From the NCBI GenBank assembly GCA_041739875.1, contig JBGSNA010000182.1, positions 1 to 64,000 on the forward strand: a DNA stretch of 64,000 nt, given 5' to 3'. The stretch comes from JBBSJZ01 sp041739875 (GTDB lineage Bacteria; Planctomycetota; Planctomycetia; Pirellulales; Pirellulaceae). Below, piece after piece: positions 20,601-29,349 of this stretch. Position numbers and translations under genes: made by a program. The notes beneath the pieces were generated by a model. It worked only from the letters and a program-made list of their open reading frames with translations. It made no database searches and was not told where the DNA came from. Position 1 is the first letter of the stretch; every line of letters begins with the position of its first letter.

Positions 20601-21158
20601 ATCGCACACACCATCGCCATCCGTATCGCGAAAATGGTAAAGGTTTGGGATACTGAAGGCGATGACGCCGTCGCCATACGGAACGAGACCGATGGGTACG
20701 TTGAGCTTATCCGCAAATACGGTCACGCGATCGGCGCGGTGGTCACCGTCGGTGTCCTTGAGAATCTTGATCGAATCTCGTGATTCACGGTCGTCGGGTG
20801 CTGGATAGGGGTACTCAACCGTATCGGTAATCCAAAGACGCCCCGAGCGATCGAACGCCATGTTGAGTGGCTTAGCGATCTCCGGCTCCGACGCGAAAAG
20901 TTCAATCGAGAAACCTTCGGGGAGATGGAATCCAGCGAGCTCCTCCTCGGCTGTTCTTGCTTCGGTCGGTCGAACGGGAGCACCGAACCAATCGGATGGA
21001 GAGGTTGGCTCGGCGGCGCCAGGGCTATTTGAAACGGATGGCAAGGCGTTGGACGTCCGTAAAATGTCGTCAGCTTGGCTTGCATCGTCAGCTTGGCTTG
21101 CGATTGAAACGGTGCACAGAAAAACCGCAACAAACAATGACGAGACGTGGTTCCGCAT
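17616..21158 (-). CDS. PVC-type heme-binding protein with beta-propeller and HEAT repeats
   Basis: A 1180-residue secreted protein from the ATG at 21158, which gives a signal peptide (MRNHVSSLFVAVFLCTVSIA); an in-frame extension to 21263 is not needed. Domains in order: propeller of the membrane-bound dehydrogenase type (GFSIELFASEPEIAKPLNMA, then several DTDGDG/DTDGDH calcium-like loops, to about residue 430), HEAT-like helical repeats (about 480-950), and a C-terminal cytochrome c domain with CIACH at about 1051 plus the typical tail SLMPTGMHEA. Expected periplasmic electron-transfer or sugar dehydrogenase-like role; the substrate is unknown. An 18-bp duplication gives ASQADDASQADD after the signal peptide. 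Confidence 0.88.
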   Translation of the reverse strand: MRNHVSSLFVAVFLCTVSIASQADDASQADDILRTSNALPSVSNSPGAAEPTSPSDWFGAPVRPTEARTAEEELAGFHLPEGFSIELFASEPEIAKPLNMAFDRSGRLWITDTVEYPYPAPDDRESRDSIKILKDTDGDHRADRVTVFADKLNVPIGLVPYGDGVIAFSIPNLYHFRDTDGDGVCDRRDVILGPFDTTRDTHGMVNSLRQGYDGWIYACHGFNNQSVVQGKDGWQVEMSSGNTFRFRPDGSRVEHVTHGQVNPFGMTHDEWGNWFTADCHSKPITQLIRGGYYSSFGRPDDGLGFVPPMMDHLHGSTAISGLVLYNSDNFPVNYRNQFYSGNVMTSRINRNAITQTGATLKANELADFLSSDDPWFRPVDLQVAPDGSLYVADFYNRIIGHYEVPLDHEGRDRHRGRIWRISHSASSPNVADAGPFGTDFSTQFQNLNYIADSPNADAESIRQQIFARTSVDTLEELWLRFRHHELNELQWIAAANHADPRMRTHAMLVAAETPSDWSAGFREAVLKRLQDPEPFVARAAAEACGRHPGIEFVVPLLRKLDEVDVGDKIMIQTIRIAIRDSLLDPEVAKTFNASAQLSGDNAAAFVSILLGTKSPDAGRWLASYLNQPTTKLNDQMAIIRHAIETLPADEIPGLVEKLRERIGDNVPNAKEILLEISKAGASHSSSARDWALKLSRSEWLETIAPRTTQPITPLSWRRSDSIGHWPTELRESADGEKRSYHSSFQLGESYVGSVRSEPFVASDSLLFQLAGHDGPPGKPSDASNEVRLVDANTGAVLRRVAPPRNDKAIQIEWNLSDVLGQYVAIEVEDGNARPSYAWIALGQFSDARFNDDALTDQLKSWFEIVSAYKLDELVPDIALLLQNTHTLSSESRFELVAGLVNLRQSNASIAVVDAIRSLSNRASLLQTLEPTIIGGVEEPFALDWLKTAASGLTRSEQQSLAKTLAKRRESLPWLVTAATEGWVSGDVLRLKEVESSLASLASSELMTQADEVLATLPDDDKAQAQLVSESLSHFQASGGDAAAGLAVFQKHCIACHQIQGVGAIVGPQLDGIGVRGASRLLEDILQPDRNVDRAFRASSFVLDDGTVTIGLVRNETPTTIEVMLNDGQAKKLDADKIEARQTTSRSLMPTGMHEAIGATNVNHLLAYLLTQQGALAAGRN
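21067..21102. repeat. 18-bp tandem duplication at the N-terminus of the giant heme protein
   Basis: The unit tcgtcagcttggcttgca occurs twice with at most one difference. It encodes ASQADD twice just after the signal peptide cleavage region. Confidence 0.85.
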
Positions 21159-21279
21159 TGCAATGAGTCCGTTGGGCAAGTTTGGTGGGGCGGGATTTTG
21201 AGACGTTAACAATCTCGAAAAAGAGTTTACACGGGATCGCACCCCGACATGATCGAAAGTCAATTTCCGACTAAGATAG

Positions 21280-21286
21280 AGGAGGT
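21280..21286 (+). promoter_or_regulatory. Strong Shine-Dalgarno deciding a GTG start
   Basis: AGGAGGT at 21280-21286 is a near-perfect anti-16S match. It lies 9 nt before the GTG at 21296, in frame with the SUMF1-domain protein. It is too far from the in-frame ATG at 21320, so the GTG start is preferred. Confidence 0.65.
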
Positions 21287-21295
21287 AACATCCGT

Positions 21296-22411
21296 GTGGT
21301 TTTTTGCAGTGTGGTCAGAATGCAGTTCAGTCGACGAATTCGAGTGTTTGGGTGGGCAAGTTCCGTGGTCGCGGTGTTTGTGTGCAGCATGGTGGTGTTG
21401 GAAACCGCAGCCGTTGCATTGGAACCAGCTCCACGGACACTGGTTGCCGATGCGGTCGCGGAGACCGAGGCCGAAATGAAGCCGTATTCTGAGCCAATTC
21501 AATACGCCAATGTGTCAATTGACATGCTGCCGATTCCTGGCGGTACGTTCACGATGGGAAGCCCCGAGAGTGAAGCAGATCGTCGTGAGGATGAGGGACC
21601 ACAGCATCCAGTGGAGGTCCAGCCGTTTTGGATGGGCAAGTACGAGATTACGTGGGACCAGTACGACGCCTGGAGCGAGCGACTGGACACCGTTCGTCGT
21701 GAGCTGGCTGGTGTGAAAGCAACTGAGCTGGATTTGATGGTGGACGGCGTCACTCGACCAACTGAGCCTTACACCGACATGAGCTTCGGTATGGGCAAGG
21801 GAACGCGTCCAGCGATCTGTATGACCCAGCACGCGGCGCGAACGTTCTGCAAATGGCTCAGTGCCACGACGGGTCGATACTACCGATTGCCAACCGAGGC
21901 GGAATGGGAATACGCCTGTCGCGCGGGCACAACAACCGCCTACTCGTTCGGCGATGACCCAGGCGACTTGGACGAACACGCATGGTTCTTCGACAATACG
22001 AACGACGAATACGAGAAAGTCGGCAAGAAGAAGCCCAACCCGTGGGGATTGTTCGACATGCACGGAAACGCAGCGGAGTGGGTATTGGACCAGTACCATG
22101 CGGATGCCTACGGCAAACGAACGGACGGTGTGACCAAGAATCCACTTGCCGTGCCGACCACGCTTTATCCTCGAATTGTCCGTGGCGGAAGTTGGCAGGA
22201 TGACGCGGAAATGCTTCGAAGCAGCGTTCGTGTCGCCTCAAACGCCGAGTGGAAAGAGGAAGACCCTCAAATCCCTCAAAGCATCTGGTATCACACGAAT
22301 GCATTGGGCGTGGGTTTCCGCATCGTCCGTCCGCTCGTGGAGCCTTCTGAGGACGAGAAGGCTGAGAAGTGGAATAATACCCAGCCCGTGCAACTTGATC
22401 CCGTCGAATAG
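21296..22411 (+). CDS. SUMF1/formylglycine-enzyme-fold secreted protein without the catalytic cysteines
   Basis: A 371-residue protein with a signal-anchor (RRIRVFGWASSVVAVFVCSM). The SUMF1 (FGE-sulfatase) domain starts MLPIPGGTFTMGSPESEADR and includes RPAICMTQHAARTFCKWLSA, YRLPTEAEWEYACRAGTTT, GLFDMHGNAAEWVLDQYH and IVRGGSWQDD. True formylglycine-generating enzymes carry a redox Cys pair near the C-terminal RRGGS-type segment. Here that stretch (MLRSSVRVASNAEW through GVGFRIVRPL) has no Cys, so sulfatase activation is unlikely. It more likely binds or modifies another ligand. A Gfo/Idh oxidoreductase gene follows 73 bp downstream. Confidence 0.87.
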   Translation: MVFCSVVRMQFSRRIRVFGWASSVVAVFVCSMVVLETAAVALEPAPRTLVADAVAETEAEMKPYSEPIQYANVSIDMLPIPGGTFTMGSPESEADRREDEGPQHPVEVQPFWMGKYEITWDQYDAWSERLDTVRRELAGVKATELDLMVDGVTRPTEPYTDMSFGMGKGTRPAICMTQHAARTFCKWLSATTGRYYRLPTEAEWEYACRAGTTTAYSFGDDPGDLDEHAWFFDNTNDEYEKVGKKKPNPWGLFDMHGNAAEWVLDQYHADAYGKRTDGVTKNPLAVPTTLYPRIVRGGSWQDDAEMLRSSVRVASNAEWKEEDPQIPQSIWYHTNALGVGFRIVRPLVEPSEDEKAEKWNNTQPVQLDPVE

Positions 22412-22484
22412 GCATATAATCCTGATCGGCCCCGCCTTATGATATACAGTTGATTCTTTCCACCCCGCCCCGGAGTTCCCTTCG

Positions 22485-23882
22485 ATGACTCAGTCCAGCA
22501 AACCATCTGCCCCACAGACGACGCCATCACGTCGCGACTTCCTAAAGAAAAGTGGCACAGCCGTCGCTGCAACGACACTTGTTACGTCCGTGTTGACCCC
22601 CGCAGTGCACGCCGCCGAAGACAATACGATCCAAATTGCATTGGTCGGCTGTGGTGGTCGTGGTTCGGGTGCGGCTGTTGATGCGTTGTACGTTGACAAT
22701 GGTCCCATCAAGCTCATCGCGATGGCAGACGTTTTCGAAGGCCACATCTCGGGCAAGTTGAATGCGATCATGGGGCAAAAGGAGATTGCTCATAAAGTTG
22801 ATGTTCCCGCAGAACGCCAGTTTGTTGGATTCGATGCGTACAAGCAAGCGATGGATTGCCTCAAGCCAGGCGACATCGTGATCTTGGCGACTCCGCCAGC
22901 GTTCCGATGGGTGCACTACACCTACGCGATCGAAAAGGGATTGAACGTATTCATGGAAAAGCCCGTGACCATTGACGGTCCAACCAGCTTGCGAATGCTC
23001 GAACTCAACAAAGCTGCTGTTGAAAAGAACCTCAAGGTCGGTGTGGGTTTGATGTGCCGTCACTGTAAAGGTCGCCAAGAGCTGTTCAATCGAATCCAAG
23101 ACGGTGAGATTGGCGAAATCAACATGCTTCGTGCCTACCGATTGGCCGGACCCACAGCGACTGCGGCAGTCGGCCCAATGCCCGAAGGCGAAAATGAACT
23201 GCTTTACCAAATCAAGAATTTCCACGGCTTCTTGTGGCTATCGGGTGGCGCAGTCAGTGACTTCCTGATCCACAACATCGATGAGTCGTGTTGGATGAAG
23301 AACGCTTGGCCAGTCAAGGCGATGGCGGTCGGCGGTCGACACTATCGCGGCGATTCCATTGACCAAAACTTCGACAGCTACGCAATCGAGTATACGTTCG
23401 GCGATGGTGCGAAGCTGTTTGTTGATGGCCGAACAGTTCCAGGCTGCAAGCAAGAGTTTGCGAGCTATGCACACGGCAGCAAAGGGATGGCAGTGATCTC
23501 GACGGCTTCGCATACGCCGGCAAAGAGCCGAACTTATATCGGCCAAAACATCGAAAAGTCGAAGCAACTCTGGGCGTTCCCGCAACCGGAGATCAGTCCC
23601 TATCGTATTGAGTGGCAAGACTTGGTGGCTGCGATTCGCAACGACGATTCGTACAACGAAGTCGAGCGAGGCGTGATGGCGAGCGCCGTGACCTCGATGG
23701 GACGAATGGCTGCGCACACCGGCCAAGAAATCGAATTGGACGACTTCCTCCAAAACGACCACGAGTTTGGGCCTGGTATCGATAAATTGACGTTCGACAG
23801 CCCCTCGCCACTCGTCGCCAAAGCTGATGGAACCTATTCGATTCCGATGCCTGGCTTGGTCAAAGACCGCGAGTACGCATAG
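22485..23882 (+). CDS. Gfo/Idh/MocA family oxidoreductase, Tat-exported
   Basis: A 465-residue protein. The signal SRRDFLKKSGTAVAATTLVT is a clear twin-arginine leader, so an NAD(P)-loaded enzyme is exported folded. The Rossmann fold begins IQIALVGCGGRGSGAA. The family motif EKP (NVFMEKPVTIDG, about residue 155-165) carries the catalytic-region Lys. The rest is the alpha/beta C-terminal domain (GGAVSDFLIHNIDESCWMKN). The enzyme probably oxidises or reduces a sugar derivative in the periplasm; the substrate is unknown. A strong intrinsic terminator follows at 23952-23992. Confidence 0.92.
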   Translation: MTQSSKPSAPQTTPSRRDFLKKSGTAVAATTLVTSVLTPAVHAAEDNTIQIALVGCGGRGSGAAVDALYVDNGPIKLIAMADVFEGHISGKLNAIMGQKEIAHKVDVPAERQFVGFDAYKQAMDCLKPGDIVILATPPAFRWVHYTYAIEKGLNVFMEKPVTIDGPTSLRMLELNKAAVEKNLKVGVGLMCRHCKGRQELFNRIQDGEIGEINMLRAYRLAGPTATAAVGPMPEGENELLYQIKNFHGFLWLSGGAVSDFLIHNIDESCWMKNAWPVKAMAVGGRHYRGDSIDQNFDSYAIEYTFGDGAKLFVDGRTVPGCKQEFASYAHGSKGMAVISTASHTPAKSRTYIGQNIEKSKQLWAFPQPEISPYRIEWQDLVAAIRNDDSYNEVERGVMASAVTSMGRMAAHTGQEIELDDFLQNDHEFGPGIDKLTFDSPSPLVAKADGTYSIPMPGLVKDREYA

Positions 23883-23951
23883 CGTCAACGTGGCGATTTG
23901 ATCGCTAAGTTTCTTCTGTAAACAATGCGTCCCCGGGTATGCATACGACCT

Positions 23952-23992
23952 CCAGCCGATCGCCACAGTGCGATCGGCTGGTTTTGTTTTTT
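23952..23992 (+). terminator. Rho-independent terminator
   Basis: CCAGCCGATCGC at 23952-23963 pairs with GCGATCGGCTGG at 23970-23981 (12 perfect pairs, 6-nt loop) and is followed by TTTTGTTTTTT. It ends the oxidoreductase transcript. It also shows that the next gene cannot start at the upstream in-frame ATG (23939). Confidence 0.93.
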
Positions 23993-24058
23993 ACAAGCAC
24001 GACGCAGTTCGCTCATGCGATGACTTTACGTACCGCCCTTCCATGCCAAGTTGTACTT

Positions 24059-27000
24059 ATGCGATCCAGGCTCTTGGTGTTGCTTTCGCTTGTGTGTTCC
24101 GTTTCTTCTGTGTTGGCCGTCTCGCCGACCGGCCCACTGGAAATTGCCGAGGGTGACAAGATTGTTCTCATCGGCAACACGTTAGCCGAACGCATGCAAC
24201 TGGACGGTGCATTTGAGACGTTGTTGCAATCCCGGTTCGCCGGCAAAAATCTTGTCGTTCGGAATCTCGGTTGGTCCGCCGATGAGATCGACTTGAGGCC
24301 GCGCAGTGCGAACTTCGATGGTCACGGTCACCAACTCCGCGATCACAATCCGAATATTGTCTTTGCCATGTTTGGCTTGAATGAATCATTCGCTGGGGTT
24401 GATGGGCTCGAAGACTTTCGCAAGAGATTCGCCGCTTTCCTTATCGCGACACTTGGCGACGCGACATTGGGCGACGCGACACTGGGCCATTCGAAAAGCG
24501 AACCGCAACTTGTTGTGTTCTCGCCAATCCCACACGAAAACTTGCATCGCCGGACGCTTCCTGACGGAAGCTCAACAAACGCCAACATCGAACTCTATAG
24601 CCATGTGATGCAAGAAGAGTGCGAGAAATCAAGTATTCGCTTTGTTGATCTCTACAAGCCGCTAAAAAAAGCGATGGAACAAGATGGTCCGCAATTCACG
24701 ATCAACGGCATACACCTCAATCGGTACGGTAACGACGTGTTGGCATCTGTCATGGACCAGGCGTTATTTGGAACAACCGATGCTCCCCATCTTGATACGC
24801 TTGCGCCGCTTCGCGAGGCGGTGATCGAGAAAGACCGCCAGTTCTATTACGACTATCGCGCGGTAAATGGTTACTACATTTATGGCGGTCGGATGAATCC
24901 GTATGGCGTTGTGAATTTTCCTGAGGAGTTTGCAAAGCTGCGAAAGATGATCGCCGTTCGCGACGAAAGGATTTGGAAAATCGCAAGAGGCGAGACGGTG
25001 TCGCGAACGATCGACGATTCGGAAACAGGCAATCTGTCACCGATCAAATCGAACGTTGTTGAACAGCCGATCTATCACACGCCTGAAGAAAGCAAGGAGC
25101 TATTCGAGCTGCACGAAGGCTTTGAGATTGATTTGGTTGCGTCGGAAGTGGAGTTCCCGGATCTCATGAACCCGGTCGCGATTGACGTCGACGCACGCGG
25201 TCGGCTGTGGGTGACGACAACACCCAGTTATCCCCAGTACCTGCCGGGCACGCCGGTCAACGACAAGATCCTCATCTTCGAAGACACCACTGGTGATGGG
25301 CGTGCAGATAAACAGACAGTCTTCGCGGACGGCTTGCATTTGCCGATCGGCATCGCTCTTTCGGATGGTGGCGCGTACGTGTCACAACAACCGAATCTCG
25401 TTTTCATGAAAGACACCGATGGCGACGATCGTGCCGATGAGCAGAACATTATTCTGCACGGGTTCGATTCGGCTGACTCGCACCACTCAATCAGTGCCTT
25501 TGTCGTGGGGCCTGGAGGTGAGTTGTATATGCAGGAAGGGACGTTCCACCACACACAAATTGAGACGCCCTACGGCCCCGAGCGAGTCAAGGATGCAGCG
25601 GTGTTTCGTTACGAGCCACACACAGAGCGATTGAGTATTTACGCGTCATACAGTTTTGCGAATCCGTGGGGCCACTGTTTCGATACTTGGGGTCAAGATT
25701 TTGTGGCAGATGCATCACCAGGTGCAAACTATTTCGCGGCTGCGTTCAGCGGCGACGTGGATTATCCGCACAAGCATCGGCAATTGCAGCAGTTCCTCAA
25801 GAAGCAATGGCGTCCGACCGCTGGGTGTTTAATCGTCGGTAGCAGCCAGTTTCCCGAACGCAATCAAGGCAACTACATCATCAATAATACCATCGGTTTT
25901 CTTGGCACTTTACAGTACAAGGTCAGCGACGATGGCTCCGGCTTCAAGGCGGATCCGGTTGATCCGTTGGTGTCGAGCCGCGATGCCAATTTTCGGCCCA
26001 TCGGTATGAAATTTGGTCCGGACGGTGCATTGTATATCGTTGATTGGTTCAATCCGTTGATCGGTCACATGCAACATAATTTGCGTGATCCCAAACGAGA
26101 CAAACACCATGGTCGAATTTGGCGAGTTCGAAACAAGAACAAACCGCTCTTGGAAATCCCCAAGATTGAAGGCGCGTCGATCGAGGCGCTGCTGGCACTG
26201 CTAGACCGCTTCGATGACACGGTTCGTGAACTCGCTCGACGCGAACTGCGCGTCCGACCGGCTGAAGAGATCGAAGCTGGCGTTGACACGCTTCTGGCGA
26301 ACACGCACGGCAATGACGAAGCCGCTGAGCATCGTCGACTCGAGGCGTTGTGGGTGCTCCAAAGTCATGATCTCGTTCGGACGGACGTGTTGTCGCTCGT
26401 GCTCGAGAGCCATGATGCACGAGCTCGTGCTGCGGCGACACGAGTGCTTTGTTACTGGCGAGAGCGAATCAACGGCAGCACACCGATGCTTGCGAAGATG
26501 GCTTTAGACGAGAACCCTCGCGTCCGTTTAGAGGCCGTTCGTGCTGCAAGCTTCTACCGTGACGCGGACCAGGGACGCGAGATCGTTGGGAATGCTCTCA
26601 GCCACCCGCTTGATGAGTATTTGAATTACGTGATTACGGAAACGATGACGACGCTTGATCGTCGTGGTGGTACTAAGCAAGGTGGCGATTCAGCGATGAT
26701 CGAAAAACTTGCCCGAGGTGACGTTGCTGATGGCCAACTCATCCAAATCACTCAGCTTGCTGTGCGCGACGCGGGTAAGCCGCAATTGGCACAGATTACC
26801 GATTCACTTCTGAGTGGTCCGTTTCGATCCGATACGGTCGCATCCGCACTGAACGAAGTGCTCGCGACCGCCAAGACGAATCGCATCCAGGCAGCCATCA
26901 ACGTCCAGCTCGCTCTATCACGCTATGCCATTGCACAAGAGCAACGTGATGAAGCATTGTTGGTATCGATCGCAAACATGGCCAACCAATGGGGCATCGA

Positions 27001-28381
27001 AGAACTCACGCAATCCATGCGGGCGGCGGTTCACGACTCCAAAACACCTGGCAAAGCAATGGATGCGGCACTTGATGCGATCGCAACATTCAAATCACCT
27101 TCGGGAAACGATTTCCGTGGCGAGATCGTTCGAACGAATCTGCCGAGCAGCACGAAACTGCGTTTTGCTCGTGCGATGGCAAGCGTTTCAACTCAACAAG
27201 CGGTACAAGCACTGGGGCAAGCCCTCGCGATCGGCGTGACTGCAAACGATAGCGAACTACTTGTCATCGCAGCCGACGCGGTGCTGGCGACCAAGAATGG
27301 ACTCCAGGATTTGACGCTTGTGCTTGAAAGCAACCCGCCCAATTCGGATGCAGCGAAACTGCTGCTTCGAGCGGTCTATGCCAGTGACGTAACCTCGGGA
27401 CCAGTCGTTGAATTGCTCAGCCGTGCAGCTGGCATCGGTGGCTCGGCCAAGAAACTTGGTGATGACGAGCGGCTTGCTCTGATTGAGAAAATCGACAAGA
27501 CCGGTGACCCACATGCGGGTCAATGGGTGTATCGCCGCAAGGAGCTGAACTGTGTCCAGTGTCACGTGCTGTCGAGGGCTGGTGGAATCGTTGGGCCTGA
27601 CTTGAGCGGAGTGGGAGTTACGAGCCCGACGGAGTATTTGCTGGACAGTTTGCTGGAACCGAGCAAGCAAATCAAAGAAGCCTATTTGACGCTCAACGTG
27701 GTCACTTCCGGTGGCGAGATCGTCCGGGGTGTGAAAGTCGATCGCGATGACAAGCGACTGATTTTGCGAGATGAAAACGGACGCGAGACCATCCTGGCGG
27801 TTGATGACATTGAAGCCGAAGCCGAAGGAAAGTCGCTGATGCCGGAAGGTATGCAGCACTTGGTCACCGAGAAGGAACTCATTGACCTTGTGGCTTTCCT
27901 TGGATCACTTGGCAAGCTGGGAGATTTCGTGGTCAACACTCGACCGACCATCCAACGTTATCACTATCTCGCGGATTCGCAAGAAGCTGAACGTCTAGCT
28001 CGTTTACCCGAAGGCCAGCTTGAAGGTGAGCTTGCCGAGATTGATGAATCCAAGTGGTCGATCGCTTATGCGTTAGTCAATGGCGAGTTGCCGGTGGTTG
28101 CGATTTCGCTGCGGCCAAGCATATTGATTCTTCGAGGCGAAGTGGATGTCGTTGTCGCTGGACCGATCGGTGCGAGGGCGACAAGCGAAACCGATGTCCA
28201 ACTCGTAATCGACGGCAAGTCCATCGCGAGTAACGGAGTCCAAACGGTTGAGAAAGCTCAGGGCCAACATCGCCTTTACTTCGTGATCGAGTCACCTGAA
28301 AAGTTCCAATCGCTGTCAGTTGAGATCACGAAGCCAGCGGGAGCTTCGACCCAGTTCACCGTCGTTGGAACGAGTAGGTAG
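24059..28381 (+). CDS. PVC-type heme-binding protein with N-terminal SGNH-like domain
   Basis: A 1440-residue secreted protein. The ATG at 24059 gives the signal MRSRLLVLLSLVCSVSSVLA; an ATG at 24020 is possible, and the open frame further upstream runs through a terminator. Residues about 20-260 form an SGNH/GDSL-like domain, but the usual GDS is IGNT and the usual DxxH is NGIHL, so esterase activity is doubtful. A propeller of the membrane-bound dehydrogenase type follows (EGFEIDLVASEVEFPDLMNP, with DTDGDD loops). HEAT-like repeats and a cytochrome c domain with CVQCH at about 1164 come next, then a beta-rich C-terminal tail. Periplasmic redox role inferred. Confidence 0.87.
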   Translation: MRSRLLVLLSLVCSVSSVLAVSPTGPLEIAEGDKIVLIGNTLAERMQLDGAFETLLQSRFAGKNLVVRNLGWSADEIDLRPRSANFDGHGHQLRDHNPNIVFAMFGLNESFAGVDGLEDFRKRFAAFLIATLGDATLGDATLGHSKSEPQLVVFSPIPHENLHRRTLPDGSSTNANIELYSHVMQEECEKSSIRFVDLYKPLKKAMEQDGPQFTINGIHLNRYGNDVLASVMDQALFGTTDAPHLDTLAPLREAVIEKDRQFYYDYRAVNGYYIYGGRMNPYGVVNFPEEFAKLRKMIAVRDERIWKIARGETVSRTIDDSETGNLSPIKSNVVEQPIYHTPEESKELFELHEGFEIDLVASEVEFPDLMNPVAIDVDARGRLWVTTTPSYPQYLPGTPVNDKILIFEDTTGDGRADKQTVFADGLHLPIGIALSDGGAYVSQQPNLVFMKDTDGDDRADEQNIILHGFDSADSHHSISAFVVGPGGELYMQEGTFHHTQIETPYGPERVKDAAVFRYEPHTERLSIYASYSFANPWGHCFDTWGQDFVADASPGANYFAAAFSGDVDYPHKHRQLQQFLKKQWRPTAGCLIVGSSQFPERNQGNYIINNTIGFLGTLQYKVSDDGSGFKADPVDPLVSSRDANFRPIGMKFGPDGALYIVDWFNPLIGHMQHNLRDPKRDKHHGRIWRVRNKNKPLLEIPKIEGASIEALLALLDRFDDTVRELARRELRVRPAEEIEAGVDTLLANTHGNDEAAEHRRLEALWVLQSHDLVRTDVLSLVLESHDARARAAATRVLCYWRERINGSTPMLAKMALDENPRVRLEAVRAASFYRDADQGREIVGNALSHPLDEYLNYVITETMTTLDRRGGTKQGGDSAMIEKLARGDVADGQLIQITQLAVRDAGKPQLAQITDSLLSGPFRSDTVASALNEVLATAKTNRIQAAINVQLALSRYAIAQEQRDEALLVSIANMANQWGIEELTQSMRAAVHDSKTPGKAMDAALDAIATFKSPSGNDFRGEIVRTNLPSSTKLRFARAMASVSTQQAVQALGQALAIGVTANDSELLVIAADAVLATKNGLQDLTLVLESNPPNSDAAKLLLRAVYASDVTSGPVVELLSRAAGIGGSAKKLGDDERLALIEKIDKTGDPHAGQWVYRRKELNCVQCHVLSRAGGIVGPDLSGVGVTSPTEYLLDSLLEPSKQIKEAYLTLNVVTSGGEIVRGVKVDRDDKRLILRDENGRETILAVDDIEAEAEGKSLMPEGMQHLVTEKELIDLVAFLGSLGKLGDFVVNTRPTIQRYHYLADSQEAERLARLPEGQLEGELAEIDESKWSIAYALVNGELPVVAISLRPSILILRGEVDVVVAGPIGARATSETDVQLVIDGKSIASNGVQTVEKAQGQHRLYFVIESPEKFQSLSVEITKPAGASTQFTVVGTSR
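24446..24490. repeat. Three 15-bp tandem copies in the SGNH-like domain
   Basis: Units 24446-24460, 24461-24475 and 24476-24490 are variants of gcgacacttggcgac and encode ATLGD, ATLGD and ATLGH in frame. Confidence 0.88.
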
Positions 28382-28413
28382 TCCGAACACCCAGCGGCAT
28401 AGTCGGTACACAC

Positions 28414-29319
28414 CTAGCGACCGAGGGTTCCGACGATCTCTCGGACGCTGGTTGCTCCAAGTTCCGCCAACGCGGCGGGAAGTTCGTCAAGGATTCGCAT
28501 CGACGCTTGCGGATCGTAGTAGTTCGCGGTGCCGATTTGGAAGGCGCTCGCGCCAGCGACCAGGAATTGCATCGCGTCGTCAATGTTTTGAATTCCACCA
28601 ATGCCGATGATCGGAATGTCGACGGCTTGGCGAACTTGATGGACACAGCGAAGTGCAATCGGCTTGATGGCGGGACCACTCAATCCACCCATTCCATTAC
28701 CGAGCATCGGTCGACGACGTCGCCAATCAATCGCCATCGCAAGCACCGTGTTGATCAAGCAAACAGCATCCGCGCCACCGGCTGCGGCGCCAGCAGCAAC
28801 ATCAGCGATTCGCGTTACGTTCGGCGTCAGCTTGGCGAGCAGCGGAACAGGGCAACGCTTGCGACACTCCGCGACAACGTTCTCGCAAGATTGAGCATTG
28901 GTGCCAAAGTCCACGCCACCGCTGACGTTCGGACACGACAGATTCAGCTCAATCGCAGCAACGCCTGGTTCGTTTCCGACACGCTCGGCGAGTGACACGA
29001 AGTCTTCGGTGCTACGCCCAGCGACGCTCACCACGATTGATGTTCCGATGCCGCGAAGATAGGGCAAATGATGCTCAAGAAAGACTTCGACGCCGTCGTT
29101 GTCCAGACCAATTGCGTTGAGCAATCCAGCAGATGTTTCGACTGTTCGCCAGGGCGCGTTGCCGATGCGCGGCTCGGCCGTAATCGTTTTCGGCAAGACG
29201 CCGCCCAACCGCGGCACATCAATAATGTTCTCCATTTCGCGAGCGTAGCCGAACGTACCCGATGCAACCATCACGGGATTCTTAAGCTGCAAACGGCCTA
29301 GAGTAACGGTGAGATCCAT
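28414..29319 (-). CDS. pyrD: Dihydroorotate dehydrogenase, class 1B type
   Basis: A 301-residue cytosolic enzyme of pyrimidine synthesis, oxidising dihydroorotate to orotate with FMN. It begins MDLTVTLGRLQLKNPVMVAS, as class 1 enzymes do. Visible motifs are the FMN/substrate region GLDNDGVEVFLEH, the active-site Cys loop ELNLSCPNVSGG (Cys as catalytic base, typical for class 1), AVCLINT and the phosphate-binding IIGIGGIQNIDDAMQFLVAG. Class 1B enzymes normally pair with PyrK for NAD use; no pyrK is in this window. It is the last gene of a tight operon after coaB, with 30 bp between them. Confidence 0.93.
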   Translation of the reverse strand: MDLTVTLGRLQLKNPVMVASGTFGYAREMENIIDVPRLGGVLPKTITAEPRIGNAPWRTVETSAGLLNAIGLDNDGVEVFLEHHLPYLRGIGTSIVVSVAGRSTEDFVSLAERVGNEPGVAAIELNLSCPNVSGGVDFGTNAQSCENVVAECRKRCPVPLLAKLTPNVTRIADVAAGAAAGGADAVCLINTVLAMAIDWRRRRPMLGNGMGGLSGPAIKPIALRCVHQVRQAVDIPIIGIGGIQNIDDAMQFLVAGASAFQIGTANYYDPQASMRILDELPAALAELGATSVREIVGTLGR

Positions 29320-29349
29320 GTTGTCGTTTCGAGATACAGCGAGCGGGGA

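Noticed and set aside
20094..20783. 229-codon open frame antisense to the giant heme protein
   Set aside because: It lies wholly inside a well-supported gene on the other strand and its product has no recognisable fold.
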